A stretch of 52,740 nucleotides of DNA from a virus. The stretch covers positions 1 through 52,740 of IMG/VR virus record IMGVR_UViG_3300031673_000065. The stretch is one strand, 5' to 3'. Of this stretch, positions 1-7,823 are shown piece after piece (the first letter of the stretch is position 1; the number at the start of each line of letters is the position of its first letter). The position numbers and the translations under genes are program-made. The notes under the pieces are model-generated. The model saw only the letters and a list, made by a program, of their open reading frames with translations. It was not told the DNA's origin and made no database searches.

Positions 1-145
1 GGTGTTAACCCTGGCACAAGAGTTGGGTGTGCCGTTGCGTGAGTTGGCGCAGATATTGGGTGTCAATCTTACGCCGATTGACAACACCACGGCGGAAGCC
101 ATTGGCGACTTGGCCGTGTCTTTGGGCGCCGACATTTTTGAATTG
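1..145. repeat. Terminal direct repeat, left copy (circular overlap)
   Basis: These 145 bases recur at 52596-52740. The copies differ at one position only: C at 127, T at 52722. The repeat lies inside one continuous reading frame (tape measure). That fits the overlap left when a circular or circularly permuted genome is linearised, with one real polymorphism or error. A true terminal redundancy is less likely because it would duplicate part of a gene. Confidence 0.95.
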
Positions 146-1153
146 CTGGACGCGTTGGGCGTTGACCTGTTCGCATTGGCGAAAGTGAGCGGTGTCCACA
201 TTGACGAAATGTCAGCCGACCTGGTGGCCGCGTTGGGCGATTTCGCGGAAGCCTTGGGCGTTGACGTGCTAAAACTAATTGACAAAATGGGGATACCGAT
301 TGCTGAGTTAGCCAAAACGTTCGGCATCGGCATCGATCAATTCAGCGCCGAACAATTCAAGGCGCTGGTCGCTTTCTCGGAATCACTTGGAGCCGGGATA
401 ACTGATGTGGCCGAAGCGTTGAATATTAACTTGGGCGATATCCGCGATGCTACGTCCATTCTGAGTCAGGCGCTAGGAATTGCAATCGGTGAATTGCCGC
501 CAGACATTCAAGTCGGATTAGGGCCGTATCTGGAAGCCATTCGTGAAGCGACCAACGATGCTGATGCGAACAACGCAATCGACGATTTGGGCAAGTATGT
601 TCTGAGTCTGCCACCCGACATCGCGGCACCATTAATTCCTTTCCTTGAAGCGATGGGGTTCGAGAACATCGCGCCGGAATTGTCGATGTTGTTTGACATT
701 GAGAAAAACACCCGCAACACGGTGGAGGCAATTCTGAAACAGAAACTTACTCCGACGCAGAACAAAGTGGTTGACATTGCGGATAAGATCAAACCGTATA
801 TGGCCCCTGCCCCGGTTAATCCATACGTTAAACCGCCACCGCAGAAGAACAACCTTGATCCAATCAAGTACGACCCGTACAAGAAAGGGTTCGCAACTGG
901 CGGCTATGTTGGGCAAACGGGATTGCACCAGTTGCATGCCGGGGAATTTGTGATCAACAAATCCGCCAACAATGTCAGCCCGGCGCAGGACAACGAACTG
1001 ACGGTTGCCGAGTTGTCCCAGATACGCACCGTGCTGTCAGATATCCGCGACCAGCAACGAAGGTATCAGGAAGCCGATTTGGCTTCGTCACGCAACATTG
1101 AATCCAGTATGAAACAGCAAGCCGAACAGACCAGGCGGACATCCAATGGTTGA
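2..1153 (+). CDS. Tape measure protein, C-terminal part (continues from 48589..52740)
   Basis: This is the C-terminal 383 residues of the tail tape measure protein; the N-terminal 1,336 residues are at the right edge. The frame is shared exactly across the junction, so the GTG at position 2 is an internal valine codon and not a start. The first 150 residues contain three copies of an approximately 44-residue helical repeat carrying LGV(D/P)hxxLAxxxGV cores. The end has GFATGGYVGQTG followed by an HAGEFVINK element, a pattern common at the C-terminus of siphovirus tape measures. The stop codon overlaps the next gene by 8 bases. The assembled protein is 1,719 residues. By the usual 0.15 nm per residue this implies a tail of roughly 250 nm (inference). 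Confidence 0.9.
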   Translation: MLTLAQELGVPLRELAQILGVNLTPIDNTTAEAIGDLAVSLGADIFELLDALGVDLFALAKVSGVHIDEMSADLVAALGDFAEALGVDVLKLIDKMGIPIAELAKTFGIGIDQFSAEQFKALVAFSESLGAGITDVAEALNINLGDIRDATSILSQALGIAIGELPPDIQVGLGPYLEAIREATNDADANNAIDDLGKYVLSLPPDIAAPLIPFLEAMGFENIAPELSMLFDIEKNTRNTVEAILKQKLTPTQNKVVDIADKIKPYMAPAPVNPYVKPPPQKNNLDPIKYDPYKKGFATGGYVGQTGLHQLHAGEFVINKSANNVSPAQDNELTVAELSQIRTVLSDIRDQQRRYQEADLASSRNIESSMKQQAEQTRRTSNG

Positions 1154-2795
1154 CCGTTACTCAAGCGAGATTCTTGCGGTTGTCACTGCTGTTGAATGGG
1201 ACAGCGCTCCTGCCCTGTCGGTGCTGCGGGTAGCGTTGTTTGGTGGCTTGTATGCCGAACCGGATAACCCAACCAACCCGGCAACCCATTACCAGGGTTG
1301 CATCAAGTCGGACATTCTTTTCAAGAAACAAATCGGAATTGAGTTCTGGAAAGAAGATTCAGCCATCGACTTCGGTTATCTTGACCTGGCTTTGGAGAAT
1401 CAGTCGGACGAATTTATCAATTTCGGCAAGAACGTCACAGTCGCATCAGTAGACATTTACCGCGTCAACCTTTCGAACACAGTTGCCACTCAACTGGAAA
1501 TTCTGGCATCGGCGCGTTGTTCAGACATCGGGTTCGCTGATGAAAACACTTTGCGCTTGCGGCTGGAATCTATTTTGCAAACGGGGTTTGATGGGCCGAT
1601 TAACGAAAGATACTACGGTTATGAATACCCGCAACTTACTGGCAAGCCCTACCCAATCGCGTGGGGACTGATTACCGACCCGCAACAAATCCTTCCGACC
1701 ATTGAGGTGGACGGTACAACCCTGCTTTACCACATCACCGATCTGGAAATCGACAGCTTTGAAACGGCGATCTATGATCGCGGAATCCAGCTGTTCGAGC
1801 CGACATCATTCAATGCTACGACTTATGGGTTCACCCTGAATCAGAATCCAAACGGGCGCATCACGTCGGGCCGGGTGTTGCTGTTTGACCCGTATGAAAC
1901 AGGACAGCACATGCACGGGCTGTTCCGCTTTGTGCGGCTGGCAATGACCCGTTCCGGTATCTGGACGTATGCCAACCAGGCCGAACTTACCCAACTGGAA
2001 ACGGACATCGGATTCGGCGATTTGTTCCCGCAATTCTTTACGTTTAACGTGGTGTCGCTGGAAAGTTTTCTGAAAATAATATTCGCAGGCGTGACCGGCT
2101 GGTATTACGTTGACGAACTGACAGAAATTCATTTTGGCAGGATGACCGACCCGGACGCCGAATCAGCCCCGCCGTTTGACTTCACCGACACAAACGTGGT
2201 CGGGAAAATAAAGGTCGAGGATGACAAGGCGCCGGGCCTCACCATTAACTTGAGTTATGCCTACAGCCCTGGCGCTTATGGCCCGGACGAAATTGCGGGC
2301 GGTGTGTACGGCGAAGACCGTGTTGACCTAACGAACGAAAGTCGCAAGGTGACGACGGCCGGATACTTCCAGACTTTATTATGGAAGGCTGATGCCGCGG
2401 ACTGGACAGTCGACAATATAATTTACAGTGCTGACGGTTATGCCGGGGAAGAATTTGTTGACCCGGTAACTAAGACTTATTGGGCCAAAATCGAAACTAG
2501 AACCCCGGTTTGGATTCCGATTGCTTATTCGGACGGCAGTCCATCGTCCTTTGACCTGGCTGAAGGTGAGGTCACGCGCTGGTGGTCAGAACTTTATTAC
2601 AAGCGCCGCAGGTTCTACACCTTCACCGTTAAATTGAATGATCCGCAATTCAATTCGGTTCTGCCGCAGTTGGGTGATTTTTGCACCTTGCAATCTGATC
2701 GTTTCAAATTGCTTGACGATCCCAAGAACCTGTTTATCCGGCGCATGGAATACAACTACAGCAAGAATCAACTCACTATTGAGGGCTGGGGATAA
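1146..2795 (+). CDS. Tail tip / baseplate-like structural protein
   Basis: A 549-residue protein immediately downstream of the tape measure, overlapping its stop by 8 bases and joined to the next gene by a TAATG overlap. It has no signal peptide or membrane segment. It is rich in aromatic and beta-strand-like sequence, with phrases such as FDGPINERYYGYEYPQL and a C-terminal RRMEYNYSKNQLTIEGWG strand pattern. In siphophages this position is occupied by distal tail, hub or tip proteins. I infer that role from position and composition; I do not recognise a specific family. Confidence 0.6.
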   Translation: MVDRYSSEILAVVTAVEWDSAPALSVLRVALFGGLYAEPDNPTNPATHYQGCIKSDILFKKQIGIEFWKEDSAIDFGYLDLALENQSDEFINFGKNVTVASVDIYRVNLSNTVATQLEILASARCSDIGFADENTLRLRLESILQTGFDGPINERYYGYEYPQLTGKPYPIAWGLITDPQQILPTIEVDGTTLLYHITDLEIDSFETAIYDRGIQLFEPTSFNATTYGFTLNQNPNGRITSGRVLLFDPYETGQHMHGLFRFVRLAMTRSGIWTYANQAELTQLETDIGFGDLFPQFFTFNVVSLESFLKIIFAGVTGWYYVDELTEIHFGRMTDPDAESAPPFDFTDTNVVGKIKVEDDKAPGLTINLSYAYSPGAYGPDEIAGGVYGEDRVDLTNESRKVTTAGYFQTLLWKADAADWTVDNIIYSADGYAGEEFVDPVTKTYWAKIETRTPVWIPIAYSDGSPSSFDLAEGEVTRWWSELYYKRRRFYTFTVKLNDPQFNSVLPQLGDFCTLQSDRFKLLDDPKNLFIRRMEYNYSKNQLTIEGWG

Positions 2796-3823
2796 TGGCA
2801 ACGCAAAATTCGATCATCAGTTACACACCGCAACCTTATTATGATTCCGGCACAGCTACGATTGCCGGGTACACGGCGATCAATTCGATTGAGAACACAG
2901 GCGGAATTTTCGACCCTGACCTGTCAAACTACACCACCGTCGTGCCCAACATTAGCGCGGCCACCTTTGCTGTGAAAATCGACTTCAATAAACAAAGCGC
3001 ACACTTGACTGCGGTAGATTTGTCGTTGGCCTTTATCGGGTGCAGTTTGCTGACATACGAGAACAGCGGTGGTAGTCCCGTGCTGGCTTCCGAATTCTCC
3101 GAAAACATCAATGCGGTGATGTCGTCCAACGTTGGTGCGTTGGCTTCGGAACTAGCCAGCTTCGCGCACAATTCGCAGGACAGCATTCAAACGTTCAACG
3201 CGACAGCCATGCCGTCTGTGATCAGTGGCGGCCGCGCTAATGTGCTGTTCAATGGCATTGGCTACAGTACCGCCGGAACCACCGCCACGGTCTATCTGAC
3301 TGTCACACGCAGCGCAGCAGACGTTACCGCCAGGCCGCATTCGCGCCTGATCCTTGGTAACCTGTTCATCGGAGTGGACATCCCGGTCACGATTGACCCG
3401 ACGACGTTTAGCTGGACGATGCTGGTTGAGAACATGCGCTTTGTCGCTCGGGACTTTGGCGCAATCAGTTCAGACGGCACGCTGGTCAAACGGTCAGCCG
3501 GGGAAATTATCAAGATTCCGAATAGCCGCCTGATTGGTTCTGTAGTGTCAGCGGTTTCACCCAGCATGACGGTTTCTAATGTTGCGAATTATTTTGACCT
3601 GATCAAAGTCAATACATCTTACCCGTTGCTGTTCAACCCGTACCCGTTGGGGCCGGTGATTGATAGCATAATTACGATAAGCGAAGCCAACCTGACGGCG
3701 CGACAGAACTTCTTCTCAATCTATGGATTCATGGAAGACCCGCTTGAATTGTTGGTCGGCGAATTCCGTGACGGCCTGAATTCCGAATACCGCGCCAGGT
3801 TCCGAATTGTCGAGACCCGTTAA
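2795..3823 (+). CDS. Tail-associated structural protein, unassigned
   Basis: A 342-residue protein rich in Ser, Thr, Ala and Val, with alternating beta-strand-like segments and no visible catalytic motif or signal peptide. It is translationally coupled to the preceding tip gene (TAATG). It is the last gene of the rightward structural operon: its stop overlaps the stop of the convergent leftward gene by 4 bases, and no terminator is visible between them. A tail-tip or adhesin role is inferred from position only. Confidence 0.5.
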   Translation: MATQNSIISYTPQPYYDSGTATIAGYTAINSIENTGGIFDPDLSNYTTVVPNISAATFAVKIDFNKQSAHLTAVDLSLAFIGCSLLTYENSGGSPVLASEFSENINAVMSSNVGALASELASFAHNSQDSIQTFNATAMPSVISGGRANVLFNGIGYSTAGTTATVYLTVTRSAADVTARPHSRLILGNLFIGVDIPVTIDPTTFSWTMLVENMRFVARDFGAISSDGTLVKRSAGEIIKIPNSRLIGSVVSAVSPSMTVSNVANYFDLIKVNTSYPLLFNPYPLGPVIDSIITISEANLTARQNFFSIYGFMEDPLELLVGEFRDGLNSEYRARFRIVETR

Positions 3824-4029
3824 AGGGTCCACTTGCCTTCAAGCTGCTCTGTGCCGTCTAAATTTATATGAAACCACTGGGCATTTACCAGTTCTAAAAA
3901 ATCACCAGATTCAAGCCAAAGCGGCTCGTCAAATACAAACCGAACCTGGTTGCTAACGACCCCAATTCCAATTTCGTTGAGAACGCCAGCACCTTCAATG
4001 CAATAAAGATCGCGCGGCTTAGTCTTCAT
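3820..4029 (-). CDS. Hypothetical small phage protein (69 aa)
   Basis: I chose the internal ATG at 4029 (MKTKPRDLYC) because AGGAGG lies just upstream of it with good spacing; the longer frame has no ribosome-binding site. The 69-residue protein has a short beta-rich pattern (VRFVFDEPLWLESGDFLELV) and no recognisable domain. It overlaps the stop of its upstream neighbour by 11 bases. It is the last gene of the leftward operon. Confidence 0.55.
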   Translation of the reverse strand: MKTKPRDLYCIEGAGVLNEIGIGVVSNQVRFVFDEPLWLESGDFLELVNAQWFHINLDGTEQLEGKWTL

Positions 4030-4378
4030 CGATCCTCCTGCTGAACGGTTCGCCAACTTCGCCGGTTAGTGTGTCCTTGATCTTGCCGTTGCTGAGTGTG
4101 CGGTGTGGCGGTTCCGGCACGTAGCCTCCCAGCGCTTTGTCCAGCATCTTCACGGCATGTGCGTTTGTGCATTGGGTGTCCAGGTCGACAATCACCCGTT
4201 CAACATCACCCAGTTTGGCTTGAAGTTCTTCGGCTTTCGTTTTCCAGAAATAGACATCGCACTCAAGGTCGCTGATCAAACCCTTCTGCGCTTCGTTATG
4301 CTCACGCAACATCCGGCAGCTTTTCTCTAATTCAGGCCGTGTGCGCACTTTCTTCGGTTCGCGGAAATAGTCACTCAT
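4019..4378 (-). CDS. Coiled-coil hypothetical protein (119 aa)
   Basis: The start at 4378 (MSDYFREPKK) is preceded by AGGAGAgacgaa, matching the GGAG-nnn-GAA-ATG pattern used throughout this arm. Residues about 15-70 are strongly helical and charged (CRMLREHNEAQKGLISDLE, KAEELQAKLGDVERVIVDL), consistent with a coiled coil. The C-terminus is polar. I recognise no family. Its start overlaps the stop of the upstream methyltransferase by 4 bases. Confidence 0.55.
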   Translation of the reverse strand: MSDYFREPKKVRTRPELEKSCRMLREHNEAQKGLISDLECDVYFWKTKAEELQAKLGDVERVIVDLDTQCTNAHAVKMLDKALGGYVPEPPHRTLSNGKIKDTLTGEVGEPFSRRIDED

Positions 4379-4896
4379 TTCGTCTCTCCTGCTGGTTTCT
4401 TCCAAGCCAACGCCAGCCGCGGCATTGCGCTTTCTATGTCACCTTGCTTCCATTCCAACCGGGTAGCCACGCCTGCAATTTTGCCCATCCACAGCACGCT
4501 CTCAAGATGTTGTTTGCGTTGTGCGTCGTCAAACACCAGCCACCCGCCAGGCTTCAGCAGCCGCCACGCGTTCGTCGTTGCCTGATATCGATGAGCTTCA
4601 GCACAGTCGATCAGGATCAGATCAACGCAATTATCTCCCAAGTCGCGGCAAACATCAGCCACTTGTTTCGTCAATCGCAATTCCAGATTACAATTGGCAC
4701 CTTGTAGATCATTCGAGACTTTCGTGAACCAGCGCGGATCAGTTTCGATTGATATCAGTCGCCCACACCGGTCAGCGAACCAGCGCGATGACCAGCCTGC
4801 ACCGTACTCAAGCACGAAGGATTCTGGCGATAGTTTATCGTCCATAAAATCTAGCACCGATTGATTCAAGCAAATTCGTTTCATATTTGTACCCAT
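4375..4896 (-). CDS. Class I SAM-dependent methyltransferase
   Basis: This 173-residue protein has a Rossmann-type methyltransferase core. The glycine motif VLEYGAGWSSRWFA (about residues 28-41) would bind S-adenosylmethionine. A following acidic residue ends strand 2 (ISIETD). A motif IV-like VDLILIDCAEAHRY is followed by LLKPGGWLVFDDA, the usual motif VI region. The substrate is unknown. It overlaps the glycosyltransferase upstream by 16 bases, so the two may act on the same glycan or sugar (inference). Start at 4896 is supported by GGAG 11 bases upstream; an internal ATG four codons later is an alternative. Confidence 0.75.
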   Translation of the reverse strand: MGTNMKRICLNQSVLDFMDDKLSPESFVLEYGAGWSSRWFADRCGRLISIETDPRWFTKVSNDLQGANCNLELRLTKQVADVCRDLGDNCVDLILIDCAEAHRYQATTNAWRLLKPGGWLVFDDAQRKQHLESVLWMGKIAGVATRLEWKQGDIESAMPRLALAWKKPAGETK

Positions 4897-5606
4897 GATT
4901 CAGGTTTCTCCATTAATTGACGCCAGGTGTAAAGCGTGCGGTGAAAATCGGATAACGTGTGAATAGCACGACCTTTTCTGGCTTGCCACTTCACCTGGTA
5001 TCGTTTCGGAAAATACTTTGCATAGTACTCACAGGTATCTTCCCAATGTTGAATGGACAGGCATTTGCCATAGTGCCTGACATATACCGGAGCAAGCGCT
5101 ATGCTCCCCGCCACGATGGGTTCACGCTGGTCCAGACCTTTGTACTGGGCGCTGTCTGTTCTGAACAGCATCAGGATGTCGCGATATTCTGGCCCCCAAA
5201 GCCGCGGCAATTTAGCCAGAGAACCGCGTCGGTGTGGGTCGCAAAAGGCGGATGTCATATAGCCATCAAATAAACGAAAACAGAAACCAGCCCCACGCAA
5301 TTCAGGCAGTTCACCTTCAAGCCGCTCGTCAGCGTCAAAGCACAACACCCAATCAGCCCCCATTGAACGGGCCTCACCCAACAGGAGAGACCGGTGTCGG
5401 GTTTCTTCTGCCACCCGGTTGAGGCTCCAGTGATCGCCGCGGATCAGCGACAGCCGGTCTCCACCGGCGCTCAGAGCAAGCGCAACCGTGTCATCAGTTG
5501 AACAGTCGTCATACAGGATGACGTGGGCGCAGTATCCCAGGAAATGCTTGATCGTGTCTTCGATGATAAGTGCTTCATTTCGAACCCGTGTTATTCCGAT
5601 TAACAT
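4881..5606 (-). CDS. Family 2 (GT-A) glycosyltransferase
   Basis: A 241-residue GT2-like enzyme. The N-terminus LIGITRVRNEALIIEDTI leads into a strand ending in DDCSTDDT, the nucleotide-sugar binding region. A DxD-like DADE lies near residue 95 in WVLCFDADERLEG. The start was moved from GTG 5612 to ATG 5606: GGAGG lies 9 bases before the ATG but only 3 before the GTG, and the ATG forms a TAATG overlap with the upstream small membrane protein. Donor and acceptor are unknown. It could modify virion protein, DNA or host glycan; no motif decides. Confidence 0.75.
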   Translation of the reverse strand: MLIGITRVRNEALIIEDTIKHFLGYCAHVILYDDCSTDDTVALALSAGGDRLSLIRGDHWSLNRVAEETRHRSLLLGEARSMGADWVLCFDADERLEGELPELRGAGFCFRLFDGYMTSAFCDPHRRGSLAKLPRLWGPEYRDILMLFRTDSAQYKGLDQREPIVAGSIALAPVYVRHYGKCLSIQHWEDTCEYYAKYFPKRYQVKWQARKGRAIHTLSDFHRTLYTWRQLMEKPESWVQI

Positions 5607-5740
5607 TACCACACACCTCCATTCAAAAAGTCATTGGCTAGTGCAACCAAGGCATAAGCCATGATAAGCAAAACCGCCACACCAACGGCGTCGAAAAACA
5701 CGTCAATGATGAATTTCAGACGGCTACGAGGTCGGTTCAT
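5606..5740 (-). CDS. Small single-pass membrane protein (44 aa)
   Basis: The ATG at 5740 is preceded by caggagaatgaa, the standard start signal of this operon. The longer upstream frame would read through a hairpin and lacks a ribosome-binding site. The basic N-terminus (MNRPRSRLK) is followed by one hydrophobic helix, about residues 9-34 (FIIDVFFDAVGVAVLLIMAY). Function is unknown; small early membrane proteins in phages often act on the host envelope or exclude other phages (general knowledge, not shown here). Confidence 0.55.
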   Translation of the reverse strand: MNRPRSRLKFIIDVFFDAVGVAVLLIMAYALVALANDFLNGGVW

Positions 5741-5767
5741 TTCATTCTCCTGTAAAATAGTCCGGGT

Positions 5768-5806
5768 GCACTCCAACAAACGAACTTGGCCAGCGTGTTG
5801 GAGTGC
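5768..5806 (-). other. Intercistronic hairpin, 11-bp perfect stem
   Basis: GCACTCCAACA at 5768-5778 pairs with TGTTGGAGTGC at 5796-5806 across a 17-base loop. It lies in the gap between the SNF2-type helicase and the small membrane protein. There is no T-tract after it on either strand, so it is not a standard terminator. An mRNA-processing or stabilising element is more likely. Confidence 0.7.
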
Positions 5807-5853
5807 TTGCCGCTTCCCGGCGAGCGTTAACAGGATCGCTGGCCTGACTTTCA

Positions 5854-7425
5854 TTAACTCAAAAACAACTTGCTAGCTTCAACATCACCAACAAGCGTCC
5901 TGACTATATTATCTTTTCGTTGCAACGCGGCGACAACCTGTTCTTCAATTGTACCTTCCGCTATGAAGTCATGGTACACAACGTGCACGTGCTGACCGAT
6001 GCGATGTGCCCTATCTTCAGATTGCAAGCGGTGTTCCAGGTTGAAAGAGTTGCTGTAATAAAAAACATGCTCAGCAGCGGTCAACGTCAAGCCAACCCCA
6101 CCAGATTGCTGCTGACCTATGAACACTTGCGCCGTGCCGTCTTGGAATTCATTGATGGCTGCGTCTTTTGCAGCATCACCAACCCCACCGTGATATTCAA
6201 CAGCCTTGATGCCTAGCTCTTTGCAAACTTTGGCGATGTCTTTCAGCTCCTGACGCAGCAAGCCCCATATGATTACAGATTTGCCGCAGAGATCTTCCAA
6301 GCGTTCTTTCAACACTAGTAATTTTGGGTTGTCTCCTGCGATGCGTTGCACGCCGTCGTCTGGTGTTATGAAATATCCCGAACAAACTTGCGACATCTTC
6401 TGCATGGCTGTGAGCTTGATCATTGGCAACACGGTCTCGTCGTCAAACATCAATCGCAACCGGTGCTTCAGCTCATTGTATATTTTTGTTTGCTGCGGAG
6501 TCAGTTCAAAGAATGTCTGCGTGTAAATTTTGTCTGGCAGATCCAAACATTCTTCCTTGGTGACGCGAAACGAATAGTGCGACACCGTTTCCTTCAGCTC
6601 CAACAAATTTTTGTAAAGTGGACTGCCATCAAATCCTTTGCGTACCATCTGCGGAGCTCTTTGCTCTGTAACTTTGTCAACCCAAGCTTCCGGTTTATCT
6701 GGGTTGCTGCGCTTCAGCTTTGCGCGGATTTGTCGCTTGATTGCTGCGTACACGTGGTCCGCATCGTCCATCATAGCAGCGTGCCGGGCACAGAATGCCC
6801 GGTAAGAAATGCCATCCAATATAGCAGGGCTCAAGAACATCATCTGCGACCAAAAATCAAACGGCGATCCAGTACTAGGCGTGCCGGTCAGCGCTCTGCG
6901 GTAACCACATTGCCGGGCTAACCGTAATGCTGCTTTGGTGGTTGCTGCTGTTGGCGTTTTGATGCGGTGGCTTTCATCCGCGACAATCATAGCAGGACCT
7001 CCCGTCACAAACATCTCCGCGCAGCGCCAGCCGCGCTCGGAACGTATGGCTTCCCAATTCATGCACAGGATTTTGAACCGTTCGTATTCAAACAAATCCG
7101 TTAGCTCTTTGATCTTGGCTTTGGTTTTTTGCGGACGCCAAAGCGCAGCGTGCCAATGGAAGCTTGCGTGGTCTGGCGCGTGCGCTGGAAGTTCCTTGCG
7201 GAACCAATTTGAGTCTACGCCTTTCGGCGCCAGCACCAGAACGCGGTCGATTTCTCCGAGCTGATTCAATGCGAACATCTCCGCTATGGTGCTCCATGTT
7301 TTGCCGGTGCCTTGCTCAGAGAAATTTGCAAAAGCCCGCACCAGATTCGCCTTCAGCAAGGAGTTGATTTGGTGCTCGTAAGGTTTCGTACTCATGACCG
7401 AAACGAGTTCTTTAATGTCGTCCAT
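5854..7425 (-). CDS. SNF2-type superfamily 2 helicase/ATPase
   Basis: A 523-residue two-lobe SF2 ATPase. Lobe 1 has FSEQGTGKTW (Walker A, about residue 36-45), VLVLAPKGV (Ia), ADESHRIKT (DExH box) and ALTGTPSTGSPFDFW (motif III). Lobe 2 has VEYHGGV, GVGLTLTAAEHVFYYS (V) and RLQSEDRAHRIGQ (VI), the last typical of SNF2/RapA-like remodellers. It probably remodels protein-DNA complexes or assists replication or repair. Start 7425 has AGGAAAG upstream, giving a 34-base overlap with the VRR-NUC-like gene. ATG 7392 in the same frame would remove the overlap but lacks a ribosome-binding site. Confidence 0.88.
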   Translation of the reverse strand: MDDIKELVSVMSTKPYEHQINSLLKANLVRAFANFSEQGTGKTWSTIAEMFALNQLGEIDRVLVLAPKGVDSNWFRKELPAHAPDHASFHWHAALWRPQKTKAKIKELTDLFEYERFKILCMNWEAIRSERGWRCAEMFVTGGPAMIVADESHRIKTPTAATTKAALRLARQCGYRRALTGTPSTGSPFDFWSQMMFLSPAILDGISYRAFCARHAAMMDDADHVYAAIKRQIRAKLKRSNPDKPEAWVDKVTEQRAPQMVRKGFDGSPLYKNLLELKETVSHYSFRVTKEECLDLPDKIYTQTFFELTPQQTKIYNELKHRLRLMFDDETVLPMIKLTAMQKMSQVCSGYFITPDDGVQRIAGDNPKLLVLKERLEDLCGKSVIIWGLLRQELKDIAKVCKELGIKAVEYHGGVGDAAKDAAINEFQDGTAQVFIGQQQSGGVGLTLTAAEHVFYYSNSFNLEHRLQSEDRAHRIGQHVHVVYHDFIAEGTIEEQVVAALQRKDNIVRTLVGDVEASKLFLS

Positions 7426-7823
7426 TTTTCTTTCCTCATTGGTTTTGGTTCACAGAACAAACTCACTTCAGCAAGCTCTGCCACCGTCATAAAATTGATG
7501 CGCTCCGCAACACAGCCAGAAACCACCAGCACCCGCTGATCAGTATCAATCAGGAAGTAACTCCTGCCGCCGCACTGCCATTGATGTAGGTGCCAGTTTA
7601 TCTGCTGGCGGCTTACGTCGTGGTTGGATCCGAACAGCGGCGTCGCAGGGCGCTTTGGCTCTGTTGGTGCTTTTATTTCCACCCAGAATTCACCGATGCC
7701 TTGGAAGCAGCAGTTGGTGTCTGGCATGCCGGGCGTGATTGGGTTCTCAACCCGATTGATGCGGTTGAAGCGTCCTGCCAGGTTATTGCGGAACCGGTCG
7801 TGCGCTGTTTTTTCGCTAGGCAT
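7392..7823 (-). CDS. VRR-NUC-like endonuclease
   Basis: A 143-residue protein with a PD-(D/E)xK arrangement: GMPDTNCCF, then FWVEIKAPTEPKRP (D and ExK), then a later QINWHLHQWQCGGRSYFLI segment. This matches the VRR-NUC family found in phages beside SNF2-type helicases. It may process branched or recombining DNA together with the helicase, whose gene overlaps it. ATG 7823 is preferred over TTG 7826 because GGAGGA is properly spaced for it. It overlaps the end of the polymerase gene by 8 bases. Confidence 0.78.
   Translation of the reverse strand: MPSEKTAHDRFRNNLAGRFNRINRVENPITPGMPDTNCCFQGIGEFWVEIKAPTEPKRPATPLFGSNHDVSRQQINWHLHQWQCGGRSYFLIDTDQRVLVVSGCVAERINFMTVAELAEVSLFCEPKPMRKEKWTTLKNSFRS

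Noticed and set aside
5741-5854. N-terminal extension of the small membrane protein
   Set aside because: The extension would translate the 11-bp hairpin and has no ribosome-binding site, whereas GGAG-aat-GAA precedes the internal ATG at 5740.
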